Below the pieces are notes generated by a model. It did not search any database, was not told the DNA's origin, and saw only the letters and a list, made by a program, of their open reading frames with translations. The translations under genes were made by a program, and so were the position numbers. Below, piece by piece: positions 11,930 through 23,474 of a stretch of 64,000 bases of DNA (its first letter is position 1; each line of letters opens with the position of its first letter). This stretch comes from Coriolopsis trogii. Its lineage: Eukaryota; Basidiomycota; Agaricomycetes; Polyporales; Polyporaceae. The DNA lies in assembly GCA_020543525.1 (NCBI GenBank), contig JAHYIO010000037.1:2315542-2379541 (forward strand), read 5' to 3'.

Positions 11930-13187
11930 ATGGCTCTCCCTCCGTCCTCAATTCCGCTCCCAATCACACTCTCCCTGTCACCTGTCATCTATGTCTCTCG
12001 CAGTACCCTGGACGGCCAAGTCCTTCTTGACTTCCGTCACCTACAAGCGGAGAACATCCAAGAAAATACCTCAAGTTCCGCGGCGTGCTCAAGACCAAGA
12101 CCGACGTCAACAAAGGCCACTATCGTGAAAACGTTCCGCTCATATACACCAACATGCCGCTCTGGAAACATGGCGACGCATACCCTCCTCCAGGGTCGGA
12201 CGTTCTCACTCTTCCCTTCCGCTTCCAGCTGCCAGATGGCCTTCCCCCTTCATTCTTCTACGACGTCCGCGTCAGTCGCGTATGCTCCACTCCAATCGCA
12301 GGATCCCGAGGCCGATCGTCGTCGTTCCAAGGGACCACACACCGCCTCCGTCGCAAGGACCCCAGGGTATGTGGGAGTACCGTGAGCAGACGTCGAACAT
12401 CAGGAAGGGGTTATGGGGAGCGTACTCCACGGTACACGTACGGGTACGTCCTTCCTCATCCTTGACGGAGCCTCAAGTCGGGAAGTGCAGCGGAAGAGGT
12501 ACACAATGGAGGCACAGTCGTTGACATGACTCGCAGCTCAGCATGCCTAGCCCAACCATCCTCCCGCTCTTCGTCGACATTCCGTACATGCTCCAGATAA
12601 CGACTACCACCGCTCCACTCTCGCGCGCAAAGGCAGACGAGCATCCTGCAGACAAGCTCATCTTCCCCGCCCCTCCAGTACATCACTCCGCCCTCACATT
12701 CCGCCTCCTGCGCTTCACCAGATTGGTCGCTGGCCTGCGCTCCGCTGACGGTGAGAATGATGCGGCGCTGTTACTGGGCGACGGGACTAGAGCGTATCTG
12801 CTTGCCGTGGACACGGGAGCTTCCCGAGAAGGAGTGGATGTCTGAGGGTGACGAGGGAACGTGGGTGCAGCGAGCGACGTTCCGGTCGCACATGCGGCTC
12901 ACGGTCCCGCCGACGTTCAAGACTGAATTCATCAAAGTCGATGTGCGTAGCATGCTCTCGATGCTTTGTTCCTTTGTGCGAGGTTGTGGCTGAATCGATC
13001 ACAGTATGTGCTACGGCTGAAAGTGCCGTTCCCGGGCATTGGTAACGACGTCGCGCTCGAGTGGCCTGTCCGAGTCGTTTTGGGAGTCACGACGCCCGTG
13101 CCTTTGGGGTAGCCTCCGGCGGGTGACGCGCCATCTGCCCCGAGCACCAGTGACAACTCGCACGTGCAAGGCGGAGGAATGTACACG
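11930..13187 (+). pseudogene. alpha-arrestin-like pseudogene, subfamily A
   Basis: A copy of the gene at 2896. It starts in the same way (LSLSPVIYVSRSTLDGQVLL) but is broken many times: a frameshift at about 12064 after QAENIQE; two deletions near 12265-12285 that remove the segment between FFYD and the SNRRIPRPIVVV block; an extra G near 12812 just before the conserved PEKEW; and a TAG at 13110-13112 where the intact gene has Gln. Long segments between the lesions are still well kept (PLWKHGDAYPPPGSD, LPLFVDIPYM, TWVQRATF, LKVPFPGIGND), so inactivation looks fairly recent. The 3' end stops at about 13187 within the codons for MYT; the PPxY exon is missing and unrelated sequence begins (see 13188). 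Confidence 0.85.
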
Positions 13188-13345
13188 CCATTGGGGCTCG
13201 GTTTTCAGGGGCTGACGTTCCGGAGGCTTCAACTGCAACGGTGTTCGAAGCGTCAGTGGCGGATTGGTTAGAGCCTCCATCTGCGCAGGCAGAAATCGTC
13301 AACGTAGTGGATGTCATCGTTGGGAGGGGACTATCCATGATCACC
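13188..13345 (-). pseudogene. relic of the gene at 13825-14513
   Basis: On the minus strand from 13338 this encodes MDSPLPT...GGSNQSATDASN...ASGTSAPENR, which lines up with the N-terminal part of the protein encoded at 14513 (GSNQRATDDSN, ETSGTSAPAKR). The similarity ends abruptly at the junction with the broken arrestin at 13187. It marks a recombination breakpoint. Confidence 0.6.
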
Positions 13346-13824
13346 GCAGAGAAACTCTGAGTCTCAAGCAAGTCTAGCAGCCCACCGTTACGGTCCAAAC
13401 CTGCGTAACGTATACGTATTCGAAACATGTTCGTACACATATCTAATCTCATCGACGTGCATGGGCGCGAGGCGAGGTGTTCTCCGGCGCACCTTCCGTC
13501 TACCCTCGGGCAGGGCATGGTGGGTCCGGGAAAGTCCAACTCATACAATCACACAGGCAGTGTTCTGCTTTTTCTTTCAGGCGGAACCGATGTTCCCCGC
13601 AAGTGATCGGCGCTCGACATCTGCCTTCGTGTGCTCCCAGAAGACCTCTCGTTCCTCTTCGGTGCCATACCACTTCGTCTGACTGATGTCATCGGCCAAC
13701 CTGTTGCGCCGACAGACACCTTGCCGCTCTGGAAGAGGAGCACCATAATGGACGAAACGGGCAAACAGTGGACATGCATTGGTTTCATTATGTATACAGA
13801 GATAGGTAGATCAGAAAAACAACA
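13346..13824. other. intergenic, nothing recognised
   Basis: No supported gene, RNA or repeat was found here. Confidence 0.4.
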
Positions 13825-14513
13825 TCACTCGCTGTAGAAATGTGTGAGCAACGAAATGACAACAGGGATATTGAGCTCCGAACGTACCGATACATCTCAT
13901 ACCACTTTGGCATCTGGTCCCCACTGAGACCGAGCATGCGCCTCACACCCAAGACGTCCGATTTCAGCAGTCGCACTGTTTGGGACCACGTGCAACTGTT
14001 GTCCCTGAGGGCGAACACGTACTGCATCTTGGATTTGCCAGGCTCCGGGTCGATCGGAAGGAGAGAATCCTGGACGCGGGGGAGAGTAGGGAACGCGTGG
14101 TAGACCATGCGGGGGATAATGCAACGGCTGAGTCTCTCCATGATCCTGAGCTCCTTGGCAGCGTCTTCCAGGGGCGAAGACGACAAATCGTCTTCGTACA
14201 GCTCCTTGTAGTAGTACCGTGCCCAGCGAATGCGGCAGGGGAGATCAACGATGAATCCGTACACAGCGGTAGGATCCCTTCCTGGTGATATGCGCATGAA
14301 GTAGTAGTCGTCGATCGGTGCTGGTGTGGGAGACGGACGCCTTGCGGTGCGCTTCGCAGGAGCTGACGTTCCAGAGGTCTCGTCGGGGGGTATGTTCGAA
14401 TCATCAGTGGCGCGTTGGTTAGAGCCTTCTGCAACAGAACTCCCGTCGGTGCTCGTCGCGGGGAGGGGTCTGTGCATGACTTTCGAAGGTGAGGTCGTGG
14501 AGGAGTCTGCCAT
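13825..14513 (-). CDS. hypothetical protein, unknown family
   Basis: Starts at MADSSTTSPSK. The first 65 residues are Ser/Thr/Pro-rich and probably disordered. A folded part follows, from DDYYFMRISPGRDPTAVYGF through LPCRIRWARYYYKELYEDD to LLGLSGDQ-like text near the C terminus. An intron with donor GTACGTTCGG and acceptor TTCTACAG (about 13832-13900) gives a stop at 13825-13827; without splicing the frame runs on to 13788. No domain is recognised, and there is no signal peptide or membrane segment. It is divergent from the nuclease-like gene, with only about 75 bp between them. A partial relic of its 5' part lies at 13188-13345. Confidence 0.55.
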
Positions 14514-14587
14514 GATTGAGATCTGAGTACAAGTAGGTTGCAAGATGGGTGGATGGAGACGAGAAAGAGGTTGGACGCGTTCAAATG

Positions 14588-16335
14588 AACCGGAGCGCCT
14601 GGAATCACGTACACCTCCGAGTCCCAGTCTTCCAATTCCTCCAAACCCCCGCCGCATCCCATCACTCGTCCTACTGAGCCGTATCGCACAAAAGAGCGCA
14701 TCCATGACGCCATCAATGCAGCCCAGTCTACCTCGCTCAACTCACGCAATAAGGAGGGCGACTGGTACGCCAGTCATCATGATACACTTTCCGACTTGGT
14801 CGATTTCGCCATCGATGAAGGCTCTTTGTTCGCGCGCCAGCAGTTCGACCTCTGGTTATCAAAAGCCGCCGTCGATTTGAGGAAGCTTTCCGAGACGGCT
14901 CGTCAGCAGGCGATGGAGATGGCTGACTCGGATGACGGCTGGTCGGCCGGCGAGGACAACCTTGAGGACGAACAGGAAGAGATAGAGGTAGACCACTTCC
15001 TCGCCGAGCTCAACCCCGAAGGTTCGGAAGAGGACTCCGAACGTGGCTCTGCAGAGCATCACCATGGTGGCAGCGCTCCGCTAGACGACTTCCAGGAGTT
15101 GGATGACGAAGCCGATCCGGACGAAACCTGGGAAGACCTCCCAGCACCACCAAGGACGGGCGACAAACGTCTACCGCCTTCCCAGGCAGTGGACGTGGAC
15201 GAGGACGACAAGAGCGAAGATAGCAACGTGGTCGTTGACGAAGACGAAGACATCGATGAGAGCGGTCATCAGGCAGATGACGAAGCTATCGACAGTGAGG
15301 GTGACGCAGAGGATGCTTGTGTCGATGATGCTCCTGACAATCACGGACACGAAGGGGGTGACTCCCTGACGAACGTTCAGCATTCCGCGGATCAAATGGG
15401 AGAGGGCGCCGACTACGTCTCTCAACGTTTGCTCATGGACGGTGACGACAATGTCACTGAGGATGATGCTCGGGTTCAAGGAGATCTCAGTCACGATCAT
15501 GACGTTGATCGCGACGTTGGTGGTGAGTCTTGGTTCGTTCTCCACGCAGTCGTTGGGTACTCACATTATCATATTTGTAGCAGCACCACCGCTCAAGTCT
15601 AAGAGAGGCCGGACCTTGAAACCTAGAAATCCAGCTGACAGGCTCCCTTCAGCCTTCCTTTCTGATGCAACCCGTACTGCGCTTGCGAGCAAAGTGAAGT
15701 TCACTCAGAGGGACGAGGAGCAAGCTATGGAGAACATGGTCCAGCTTGAACGTACGGCCAAGAGACTGACAGGTTCGTGTGTCCTTGTGTCCTCAGATGC
15801 TCACCTGTCTGATCCCAAATACCCGCTAGATGCATGTGAAGCTGACGAGTCGTTCGCGTCCGCTCACACTACCCCCGATGGCAAGGCTACAGCCAATTTT
15901 CCGGACATGATTGTGACCCACATCCACACTGTCACAAAGCCAGAGCCAGCACCCGATGCAGAGAAGCAAGCCTGGCGTCTTCGACAGGGTCGAAAGGCAA
16001 GGCACAACTGCGTGGTCATCATCGAGGAGATCAAGCCACCTCCGAGTCGTAGGGCACGAGGGGATCACTTCGAGACGGTGCTGAAGGATCGCTTGGAGAG
16101 GGCCCAACAACAGGTATTCAACTACGCACGGTCGTATTTCGAGCGCGACAGATTTGCCCAGACCGTCATTACGATGGCAGCCGCAGGCCCCTACTGGCAA
16201 TGGATCAAGACGACCCGCGAAGAATGCTACCATCCACCCCCAAAGGCTGGAAAGAAAGCTCGGACATTCGCGAAACTCACCGCTTCCTTCATCGCCAGGT
16301 TCGCAGCGGCTCCCATCTTCGCCCTCGGTACCTAG
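14588..16335 (+). CDS. putative PD-(D/E)XK-like nuclease protein, 5' end unclear
   Basis: The frame is open from a stop at 14585 but has no ATG before 14914, so the first exon is missing or unrecognised. After a short basic region and a helical segment (DLVDFAIDEGSLFARQQFD) comes a long acidic stretch (about 15000-15520, repeated Asp/Glu). Two introns follow: one at about 15522-15590 and one (GTTCGT...CTAG) at about 15772-15830. The C-terminal domain has FPDM, then about 45 residues later VVIIEEIKPP, which fits the PD-x(n)-(D/E)-x-K core of restriction-like nucleases; QQVFNYARSYFERDRF and ITMAAAGPYWQW follow. Related proteins are common in Agaricomycetes and have no firm function. The frame ends at TAG 16333-16335, yet coding-like sequence continues in the same frame (see 16336). 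Confidence 0.5.
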
Positions 16336-16917
16336 GAGTCCGACGCAGAGCTCACCAATATGCGGGACACCATGCTCATTCCGACTCTGGAGAACCATCT
16401 GTGGTACCGGATCCAGTTGCAACATCGTGAGACGAACGATGGTGAGGTTCAGACGTGACAAATATGTGTTAACGGCTCTCCAGCAGAGCAGTCAGGAATC
16501 CCCGACTCGGACTATGGGCCCGGGGTCATGATCAGCGATGTACCAGTAATTATGGATGTCAATAATCTGTACCAATATACACTTTTGCTCCAAACATCGG
16601 CCTGTAATCTATCCCCACGTCAGGGACTCGGATACATAAGCGTGACTATGCCAATATACTACCGGTCAAGTGTGGACGTCTCGCGCGATCCCATCGGTTT
16701 GCTCTCATTAAAGACGACGCCTGGCCCAGTCATACGAGCTAGGGGAGCAATCAAGTTACTGATTGCAGAAGGAAAGACCTGGTGTTATGTAGATATCCTG
16801 CTGCCGTTACAGAGATGGCTGCAACCTGGCAGGCACTTCATAGTACACTTCCGTGCTCTGTGCCTGGACATATGGCCATATATTGAGAGTAAGTCTCGTC
16901 AGCTGAAACATAGGTAG
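16336..16917 (+). other. in-frame continuation after the stop at 16333
   Basis: Directly after TAG the same frame reads ESDAELTNMRDTMLIPTLEN and on to NDG. A GT-AG intron at 16442-16483 would keep this frame open to 16917. The first part looks coding; the part after about 16530 is richer in A and T and may be untranslated sequence. Either the stop is a recent nonsense mutation or the gene really ends at 16335. Confidence 0.35.
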
Positions 16918-17164
16918 GGACTGGCGCGGGTATACCCGCGGCCCCCCATGCGACGGCTTATGCGCCACTGTCCATGCGCCCAATGGGATCGGGTTCAGAT
17001 CAAATATGCTGGACGACGAGCAGCACATTCGCGCATATCTTCCTCAGAAATCGCTCTCTCGCTGCATAGCGAGGTTCGAGAAGCCCGAGAGCTCCTCGAG
17101 GGGCTCAGGTGCCGGAAATTCCCGCACTTTCAGACGTTCAGATGAAGGGGGAAATACTGATGTT
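16918..17164. other. intergenic with a perfect 16-bp palindrome
   Basis: No gene is seen. CGCGGGTATACCCGCG at 16925-16940 is a perfect palindrome; its meaning is unknown. Confidence 0.4.
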
Positions 17165-17214
17165 GATCTCCAGGGCGGCCCGAAACTCTCTCAGTGAAAC
17201 ATCCCGAGTCAGAT

Positions 17215-18736
17215 TCATGCTTTCTCGTCGTCTCCCCATTCACGCTCGTTGCTGACATCCCAATACGCGCTACGATGGACACGTCAACGAAAGCAGACGC
17301 GTAGAAACAAACCCACGCACGGCGGAAGATCCAAAGTAGGCTGCGAGCCGTCCCCCTCCTGGTCCTCTCCTCTGGGCAGCGGCCGGTCGAGGCCCGAAGT
17401 CACCGTGACGGGCACGTCGAGCCTGAGGTCGTTCCCAATGCCAGGAAACGGGACTTTGACGATGAGCTCGTACTACAAAGACGCCAGTCAACACATCCGT
17501 GCTCGAACGGACGACCGTCGACAGAAAGAAGGAAGGCAGAAACGAAAAGCACACGCACGTCGCACTCGATGTTGTGCACCGCAAACGTCGGCGCACAGTC
17601 GAGCCTGAACGTCGAGCGGAACGTCGCCCGCTGCACCCACGTCCCCATCGCGTCCCGTCCCGCCCCGCCCGCCCCGTCCTCTCCGCCCGCCTGCTCCCCC
17701 TTCTCTCCTCTCTCAGCCCGTGCCGACCCACCCGAGTCGAGCGGGACCCACTCCCTCGCGGGAACATCGCTCTCGACGGGACCCTTGCTCGTGCGCTTCG
17801 TGCCCAGGAACGTCGCGACGTCCCCACTCGCGCCCGCCCGGGCGTACTTCGCGCGGAGCTTCAGCTGGCGGTGGAGCGCGAACTGGACGCCCTCCGGGGT
17901 GGCGGGCGCCGGAGGAAACACGGGTTTGTCCGCAGGTTGCGCGTCCGCTTTGGCGCGCGAGAGGGGCGCGGAGGTCGTCCGGACGGTGATCGTGTACGGG
18001 ATGTCCGAGAAGAGGGGGAGGACGGGGATGTCCGGGAGCGCGAGCTGTGAACGCAGAAATCGCGCAAGTTCGGATGCAAGAGGACAGACACAGGGGAGGA
18101 GGCGCACCTCGACGCGGACGGTAGCGTACTCGCCCCAGAACCCCTTCCTGACCCGGTCCTCCTTCGCCCGCGTCTTCATCGCATGCGTCGCGCCCCCCGC
18201 CGTGAGCGCCGCCCCGGTCTCGTCGCGGGGCACGACCGCGAGCGGCACGCGGTGCTTCTTGTTCACGGTCAGCAGGCCCGGGCGGACGCCGACGGCGGTG
18301 AGCGAGTACCGCACGTCCGCGGTCCTGTCCCGCCCGAACGAGTGGAAGTGGAACGAGGACGGGAGCTGCGGGGGGAGCGCGAACGCGAACGGGAGGCGGA
18401 GGGTGTGTGTGTCGGGTGGGGGGTATGGGCACGAGGGTTGGGCGCGCGACCAGAGCGTGGTGTCGTTGCGCACGAGCGGGATCGTCTCGATGAACGTGCT
18501 CTTGTCGCGGTGGATGACCCTGTGGGGGTGCGTTAGCGCATGCGAGGGGGTGAAGGTGGGATCAAGACGGACGTCTTGGACGAGCCGCGGAGACGGAGGT
18601 GGACCTCTTGGATGTTCTCCTCTTGGAGCTTTGGAAAATCTATCTCGACTTCGCCGGCGATGGTGCTGCCCGCGGGGTATATCGCAGGCGGCGCGGAGAT
18701 GGTCAGAGCAGAGGAGGAAGTGAAGCGGGAGAACAT
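17215..18736 (-). CDS. alpha-arrestin-like protein, subfamily B, intact
   Basis: Five exons. The first encodes MFSRFTSSSALTISAPPAIY and PAGSTIAGEVEIDFPKLQEE up to RLRGSSKT. The second runs from about 18525 and holds IPLVRNDTTLWSRAQP, a YSLTAVGVRPG block and VRKGFWGEYATV. The third starts with LALPDIPVLPLFSDIPYTI, contains ADKPVFPPAP and an extended Gly/Glu-rich insert before MGTWVQRATFRS. The fourth encodes LIVKVPFPGIGNDLRLDVPV and DLPP; the last, joined across the codon after PP, encodes AYWDVSNEREWGDDEKA and the stop at 17215-17217. The spliced protein therefore carries PPAY, a PPxY motif. No lesion is seen. Its duplicate at 33599 is broken, so this copy probably keeps the function (ubiquitin-ligase adaptor, by family). 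Confidence 0.82.
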
Positions 18737-19135
18737 GACGACGATTCAGGGACTCAAGGACGTCTGGTGCTCGCGGGTGTATGTATGCATGCTTATGTAT
18801 ACCCTGCAGGTGCGTCTGCGTCCGAGATCGATCGTGGAAACAAGGAGCAATCGAGTGTCGATCGAGTCATTCAGAGGCCAAGCGGTGCGAGAATGAAAGA
18901 GACCGTCGATGCTCGTGTACCAGTGAGCGCACGCTTGGCACGTCTAACCCCATACTGCGCAGCCATGATACTGACAGCGGCTGCGGGATGGCATGACATG
19001 GCACTCACCGTACGGATAGCGTGCCCGCCGAGTCCGGACTGCGCGTTCGAAACACTTGATAGTATGTCGCACCAGCACGAGCGCGCGGCCATAAGAGTAC
19101 AAACACACAACAGACCCAAGACAGCGACCTCACAC
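18737..19135. other. spacer between arrestin and D-lactate dehydrogenase genes
   Basis: About 400 bp, the counterpart of 33205-33598 in the other arm. No gene is seen; it must hold the arrestin promoter and the dehydrogenase 3' end. Confidence 0.45.
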
Positions 19136-21473
19136 TCAGTGCTTCTCTCCCTCCTGCTTCGCAGCAGACGGCTCCGGATACAGCTGCCCCATACGCATTC
19201 ATCAGCACGCTCTCACCGCCCGAGACGAGCGCACGACGCACCTTGCCAGGGTTGAACAGGTTGTACGGATCGACCGTCTTCTTGATCCGCCGCATGAGCT
19301 CGACCGTGCCCTCCCCGAGCTCCTCGACCAAGTACTCGCGCTTGCCCATCCCGACGCCGTGCTCGCCCGTGCACGTCCCGTCAAGCGCGATCGCGCGGTG
19401 CACCATCCGCGCCACCGCCGCGCGCGCCTTCTCGAGCTCCTCCTCGTTCCGGAACAGCAGGAGCGCGTGAAAGTTGCCTGGCGCTCGAGGTGAGGGTGCG
19501 GCAACAGAGAGGGAGGCAAAAGACGTACCGTCGCCGACGTGCCCGACGATGGTGTTCACGATCCCGTGCTGCTCCAGGTCCTCCTTCGTCGCGTACACGA
19601 GCTCAGGCAGCCTGGAGGGCGGGACGCTAAGAACCGAACGTCAATGCCGTCAACCGGGCTACAGGGAAGAGGAGACGTACCAGACGTCCGTGCTCCAACC
19701 GCGCGCCCCCGGCAAGATCGCCAAGCTCGAGTACAGCGCGTTCTTCCTGTCCATCCACAGATCCGCCGCCTCCTTCTCGCTCCGCGCAAGCGCGAACCCC
19801 GTCCCGCCGTACTTTTGGCTGATCTTCTGCACCACGTCCGCCGTCTCCTGGAGCGCGCGCGGCGTCGGCCCCTGGAACTTGAAGAACAGGCTATCCTTCT
19901 CGGGCCACTTGCGCGCCGACTGGCCGTACACGTTCGTCGCGCGCATGAACTGGTCGTCGCACAGCTCGACGCACTCTGGGTGTGATTCAGATCCTGTGCG
20001 GGAGAAAGGAGACGAGAACGAAGTTCAGGGGACTTACGGATGCCGACGCCCGAGTTGACGATCTCGATCACGGCCTCGGTCGCCTTGCGGACGTCCGGGA
20101 ACTGCACAACGGCGACGTTCGTCGGGAGGACCGGCGCGAGGCGGACGGTGACTGCAATATGAAGTCAGTGTGCGCCTCCGTTGAGACGAATGAAGAAAGG
20201 AGGCCAACCTTCGGTGACGATCCCAAGCGTGCCCTCGGCGCCGATGAAGAGCTTGGTGGTATCGAAGCCGGCAGACGATTTGCGCGCTCGCCTGCGAGTC
20301 TTGATGACCTCTCCCGTTGGCAACACCACCGTCTGTGAGACCGTCAGCGAAAGTCGCGCGGAAAGAGCAGAGGAGACTGACGGCGTTGAGGAACCACTCG
20401 GCCTTTGCAGTCCCGTACCGGACGGCATTGGCTGCGTTGGATCAGTACGCGGGGCGGATACGCACAATCGTGAAGTACGTACTGCCGGAGCAGCCTGTGC
20501 TGAGCATGCCGCCTAGCGTCGCTCCAGGCCCAGGATCAAGCTGGGTGGGAAAGAAGAATGAGAGGTGCGCATGGTCTCAGTACTGCGGGCACAGTAAACG
20601 TACAGGGAAGAAGAGTGGGATGCCTGGGATTGATTGTGAGCATGAACAGATGCACCGAGCTCGGTGGGACGGTACCTTTTTTCTTGAGTGTTTCGTTGAG
20701 GTCCATCCAGCGCAGTCCAGGCTGACAGACGACGTCCGAGTCGGATTCTGTGGGCATGGTTGGGTGATGAGTCTATCGCGAGACGGGCAGACTGACCGTG
20801 TATTTCGATGATTCTGTCCATCTTGGACATGTCGACGCATATACCACCGACAGACGGCTGATTGGCGAGTGAGCAAAGGTGTCTGGGATGGAGGAATACA
20901 AGACGTACGGCACGGAAGTGACCCTCAAGACTGGTAGCACCCGAGTAAGGAATGACGGGCATCTTGTACTTGATGGCCGTCTTGACGATCCTGACGACAT
21001 CCTCGGTCGATTGGGGGTAGACGACGACAGAGGGAAAGGAGCCTGCGGACGTTGGGCATGGGATGGATGCTACAGTGACATAAGGACTGACTGGGATGAT
21101 AGTCGTTCTCTGAGAAGCCGTGCTCTTCGAGATGCTCTGCGTCTGTCGTGACCGCGTCCTCGCCCGGGAAGAGCTTCCTCAGGTCCTCGATGGCGTTCCT
21201 GAAGTCCTGCGGGGAGCCGTACTGGTTGTTGAATTGTGTGGTGGACGCGGCAGGAGCGGAAGGGGAGGAGAGGGCGTAGTAGGTGGCGGCCCCGGTGAGA
21301 GCAGAGCCTAGAACGAAAGCCAGGGGAGCATTGGAGTGGGTGCGAGGAGGGTCTGTGCGTGTGCTGTTATGGCGCGTGCCAAAAGTCCTGCTGAGCACAG
21401 GGGCGGACGAGCGCGATAGGGAACGCCTGGAGGAGGCGAGGAGGGCAGCGCGGCAGGAGGCGGGGACGGACAT
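19136..21473 (-). CDS. DLD1: D-lactate dehydrogenase (cytochrome), mitochondrial
   Basis: About a dozen exons with short introns encode a protein of roughly 560 residues. The N terminus ([11 protein letters not shown], Ser/Arg-rich) looks like a mitochondrial presequence and is followed by a hydrophobic segment ([18 protein letters not shown]) that probably anchors it in the inner membrane. The FAD-binding-4 domain is clear: [47 protein letters not shown] and [13 protein letters not shown]. The C-terminal FAD-oxidase domain has [25 protein letters not shown] and [10 protein letters not shown]. The enzyme oxidises D-lactate to pyruvate and passes electrons to cytochrome c. The last exon encodes LYPEPS and ends in GEKH. 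No lesion is seen. A second intact copy lies at 30859. Confidence 0.88.
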
Positions 21474-21917
21474 GGGGGCGAGAGGGGGAGGCCATGGCCG
21501 CTGCTATAAACGATGGCGAGAGAGGGGAAGAAGGTGAGGACATCGGCCAACAGCGCGCACGTCACGAGCACGCCTCTCTCCCTCCTGACTCGCTGCTCAA
21601 CAGTACTTACTACACGCGTGCCGCGCCTGCTCTTCCCAAACGACGATGTGCATATCCTAGGCCTCCAGGCTCGCTCGACCCAACGATGTTCTCGCAGCTG
21701 CTCGCGTCATCAACACAGTGCATGCTACGACTCGTCTCACTAGTCACACCTCATAGTCGATCACCGCGCAGCACCATCGATGGTCAAGTATTAGCACCGC
21801 TCTGGAAGCCCATCTGCCTGCTCTATGCACTGCATGTCAGCCCATAGTACTACTACTCTCTCCCCCTGCGCAGCCGTTTGATATAAGCCCACCACTGGTC
21901 AGTCGTCCCAAACCATC
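21474..21917. promoter_or_regulatory. divergent promoter region of DLD1 copy and arrestin
   Basis: Holds a TATA-like string (CGTTTATAG on the minus strand, about 21505-21513) about 35 bp before the dehydrogenase ATG, shared with the other arm at about 30813-30821. GATATAAGCCCACC at 21880-21893 serves the arrestin at 21918. Confidence 0.5.
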
Positions 21918-23353
21918 ATGTTCTCCCGCTTCACCTCCACCTCGGCTCTCACCATCTATGTCCCCCCTACCATCTACACCGACGCCAGCACCGTCACCGG
22001 AGAGCTCTCCATTGACTTTCGCCAGCTGACAGAGGAGAACGTCGAAGACATCCAGCTCCGCCTCAGGGGCTCTTCCAAGACGTGCCTGCCCTCTTTTTGC
22101 CTCTGCGATTGTCTCTACTGATCGTTCTCTAGCCAGATAAACCTCCCCCAGTACACTCTCACGGAAATGGTCCGTCTCGTACGCGACGACCGCACCCTCT
22201 GGTCGCGCGGGAAAGCCTATCCCGACCCCGACTCGCACACCCTCCGCATCCCGTTCGAGTTCACGCTGCCCGACCAGCTCCCGCCGTCCTTCTCGCACCG
22301 CACCCGCGCCTTGGACAAGGTCGCCGAAGTCCGCTACTCCCTCACCGCCGTCGGCGTTCGCTCCGGTCTGCTCAACTTGAACAAGAAGCACCGCGTCCCG
22401 CTCGCTATCCTCCCCCGCGACGAGCTCGGTATGCGGCTCAAGTCTGAGCTCGCTCTCCGCCCCCTCAAGACCGCCTCCGTCGAGGATCGGGTCCGCAAGG
22501 GCTTCTGGGGCGACCACTCCAAGGTCCAAGTCGACGTTCGTCCATCTCCCTGTCGCGCTCTACCCAGACTGAGCATATTCCCCTACAGCTCACCCTCCCT
22601 GACATCCCCGTCCTCCCGCTCTTCACAGACATTCCCTACACGATCGCCGTCACGACGACCTCCCCGCCCCTCACGCGCGCCAAAGCCGACGCCCATCCCC
22701 CCGACAAGCCCGTCTTCCCGCCCGCCCCCGCGTCCCCCGCCGACGTCCGCTTCGCGCTCCACCGGAAGCTGAAGCTGAGCGCGCAGGGGCACACCGAGAA
22801 GGCGGGCACGGACGTCGCCGTCTTCTTGGGCTCGGGCGAGAAGGGCGCGAGAGAGGCGCAAGCGGTGGAGAGCGAGGTGCGTCCGAGGGAGTGGGTCCCG
22901 CTCGAGGAGCGCGATGAGAAGGACGTGCGGAAGGACGCGATGGGGACGTGGGTCCAGCGCGCGACCTTTTGCTCCACGCTCCGGCTCGACTGCGCGCCGA
23001 CGTTCGCGCTGTCGAACGTCCGCTGCGAGGTGCGCTTCTTGTGCGTTGCGAGCGCGCGTGTGTTGACGCGTCTTTTGGGCGTGGCAGTATCTGCTCGTCG
23101 TCAAAGTGCCGTTCTCGGGCGTGGGGAACGACGTGAAGCTCGAGGTGCCCGTCACGGTCGCGTCGGGCATCGTCGAGCCGCTCGCCAAAGTGGAGGGCGG
23201 GCCCCGGGACGTGGAGGCAGATGCTATGCCTACGTTGGACCTCCCGCCGTCAGTATGCGTGTCTTGTTCGCGACCGTTCTTTGCTGATGTCATGTTAGTG
23301 CCTACTGGGACGCCAACGACGACGGAGGATGGGCGGACCATGAGAAAGACTAG
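21918..23353 (+). CDS. alpha-arrestin-like protein, subfamily B, intact
   Basis: Five exons. Exon 1 encodes MFSRFTSTSALTIYVPPTIY to LRLRGSSKT. After an intron of about 55 bp the second exon gives RLVRDDRTLWSRGKAYPDPD, VRYSLTAVGVRSG and RVRKGFWGDHSKVQVD. Exon 3 starts LTLPDIPVLPLFTDIPYTI and includes PPDKPVFPPAPASP and MGTWVQRATFCS. Exon 4 has LLVVKVPFSGVGNDVKLEV and ends DLPP; exon 5 (from about 23298) adds AYWDANDDGGWADHEKD and the stop at 23351-23353. Splicing creates PPAY, a PPxY motif. It sits between the two arms of the inverted duplication and differs from the arm copies throughout, so it is an older paralogue. Role by family: adaptor for ubiquitination of membrane proteins. Confidence 0.85.
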
Positions 23354-23474
23354 GCAAGTTTCCACTGTATGTACACTACGCACGCCCCAAGTCGGGTGTT
23401 ATAAATCCAGGCAAGTCCGTGCTCCCAGCGAAATCCTCGCCACTACGAGTGCATCGCCCATTGCCACTGCCCGC

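Larger units (their letters stand above)
17165..21560 (-). repeat. left arm of a large inverted duplication
   Basis: Contains, in transcription order, a D-lactate dehydrogenase gene and an arrestin gene. The same pair in the same order lies on the plus strand at about 30760-34710. Homology includes the TATA region of the dehydrogenase, introns and about 50 bp beyond the arrestin stop (CGGGATGTTTCA). See the right arm for details. Confidence 0.8.

Noticed and set aside
16807..17028. Minus-strand open frame
   Set aside because: Short, no homologous character, overlaps the palindrome region; likely chance.
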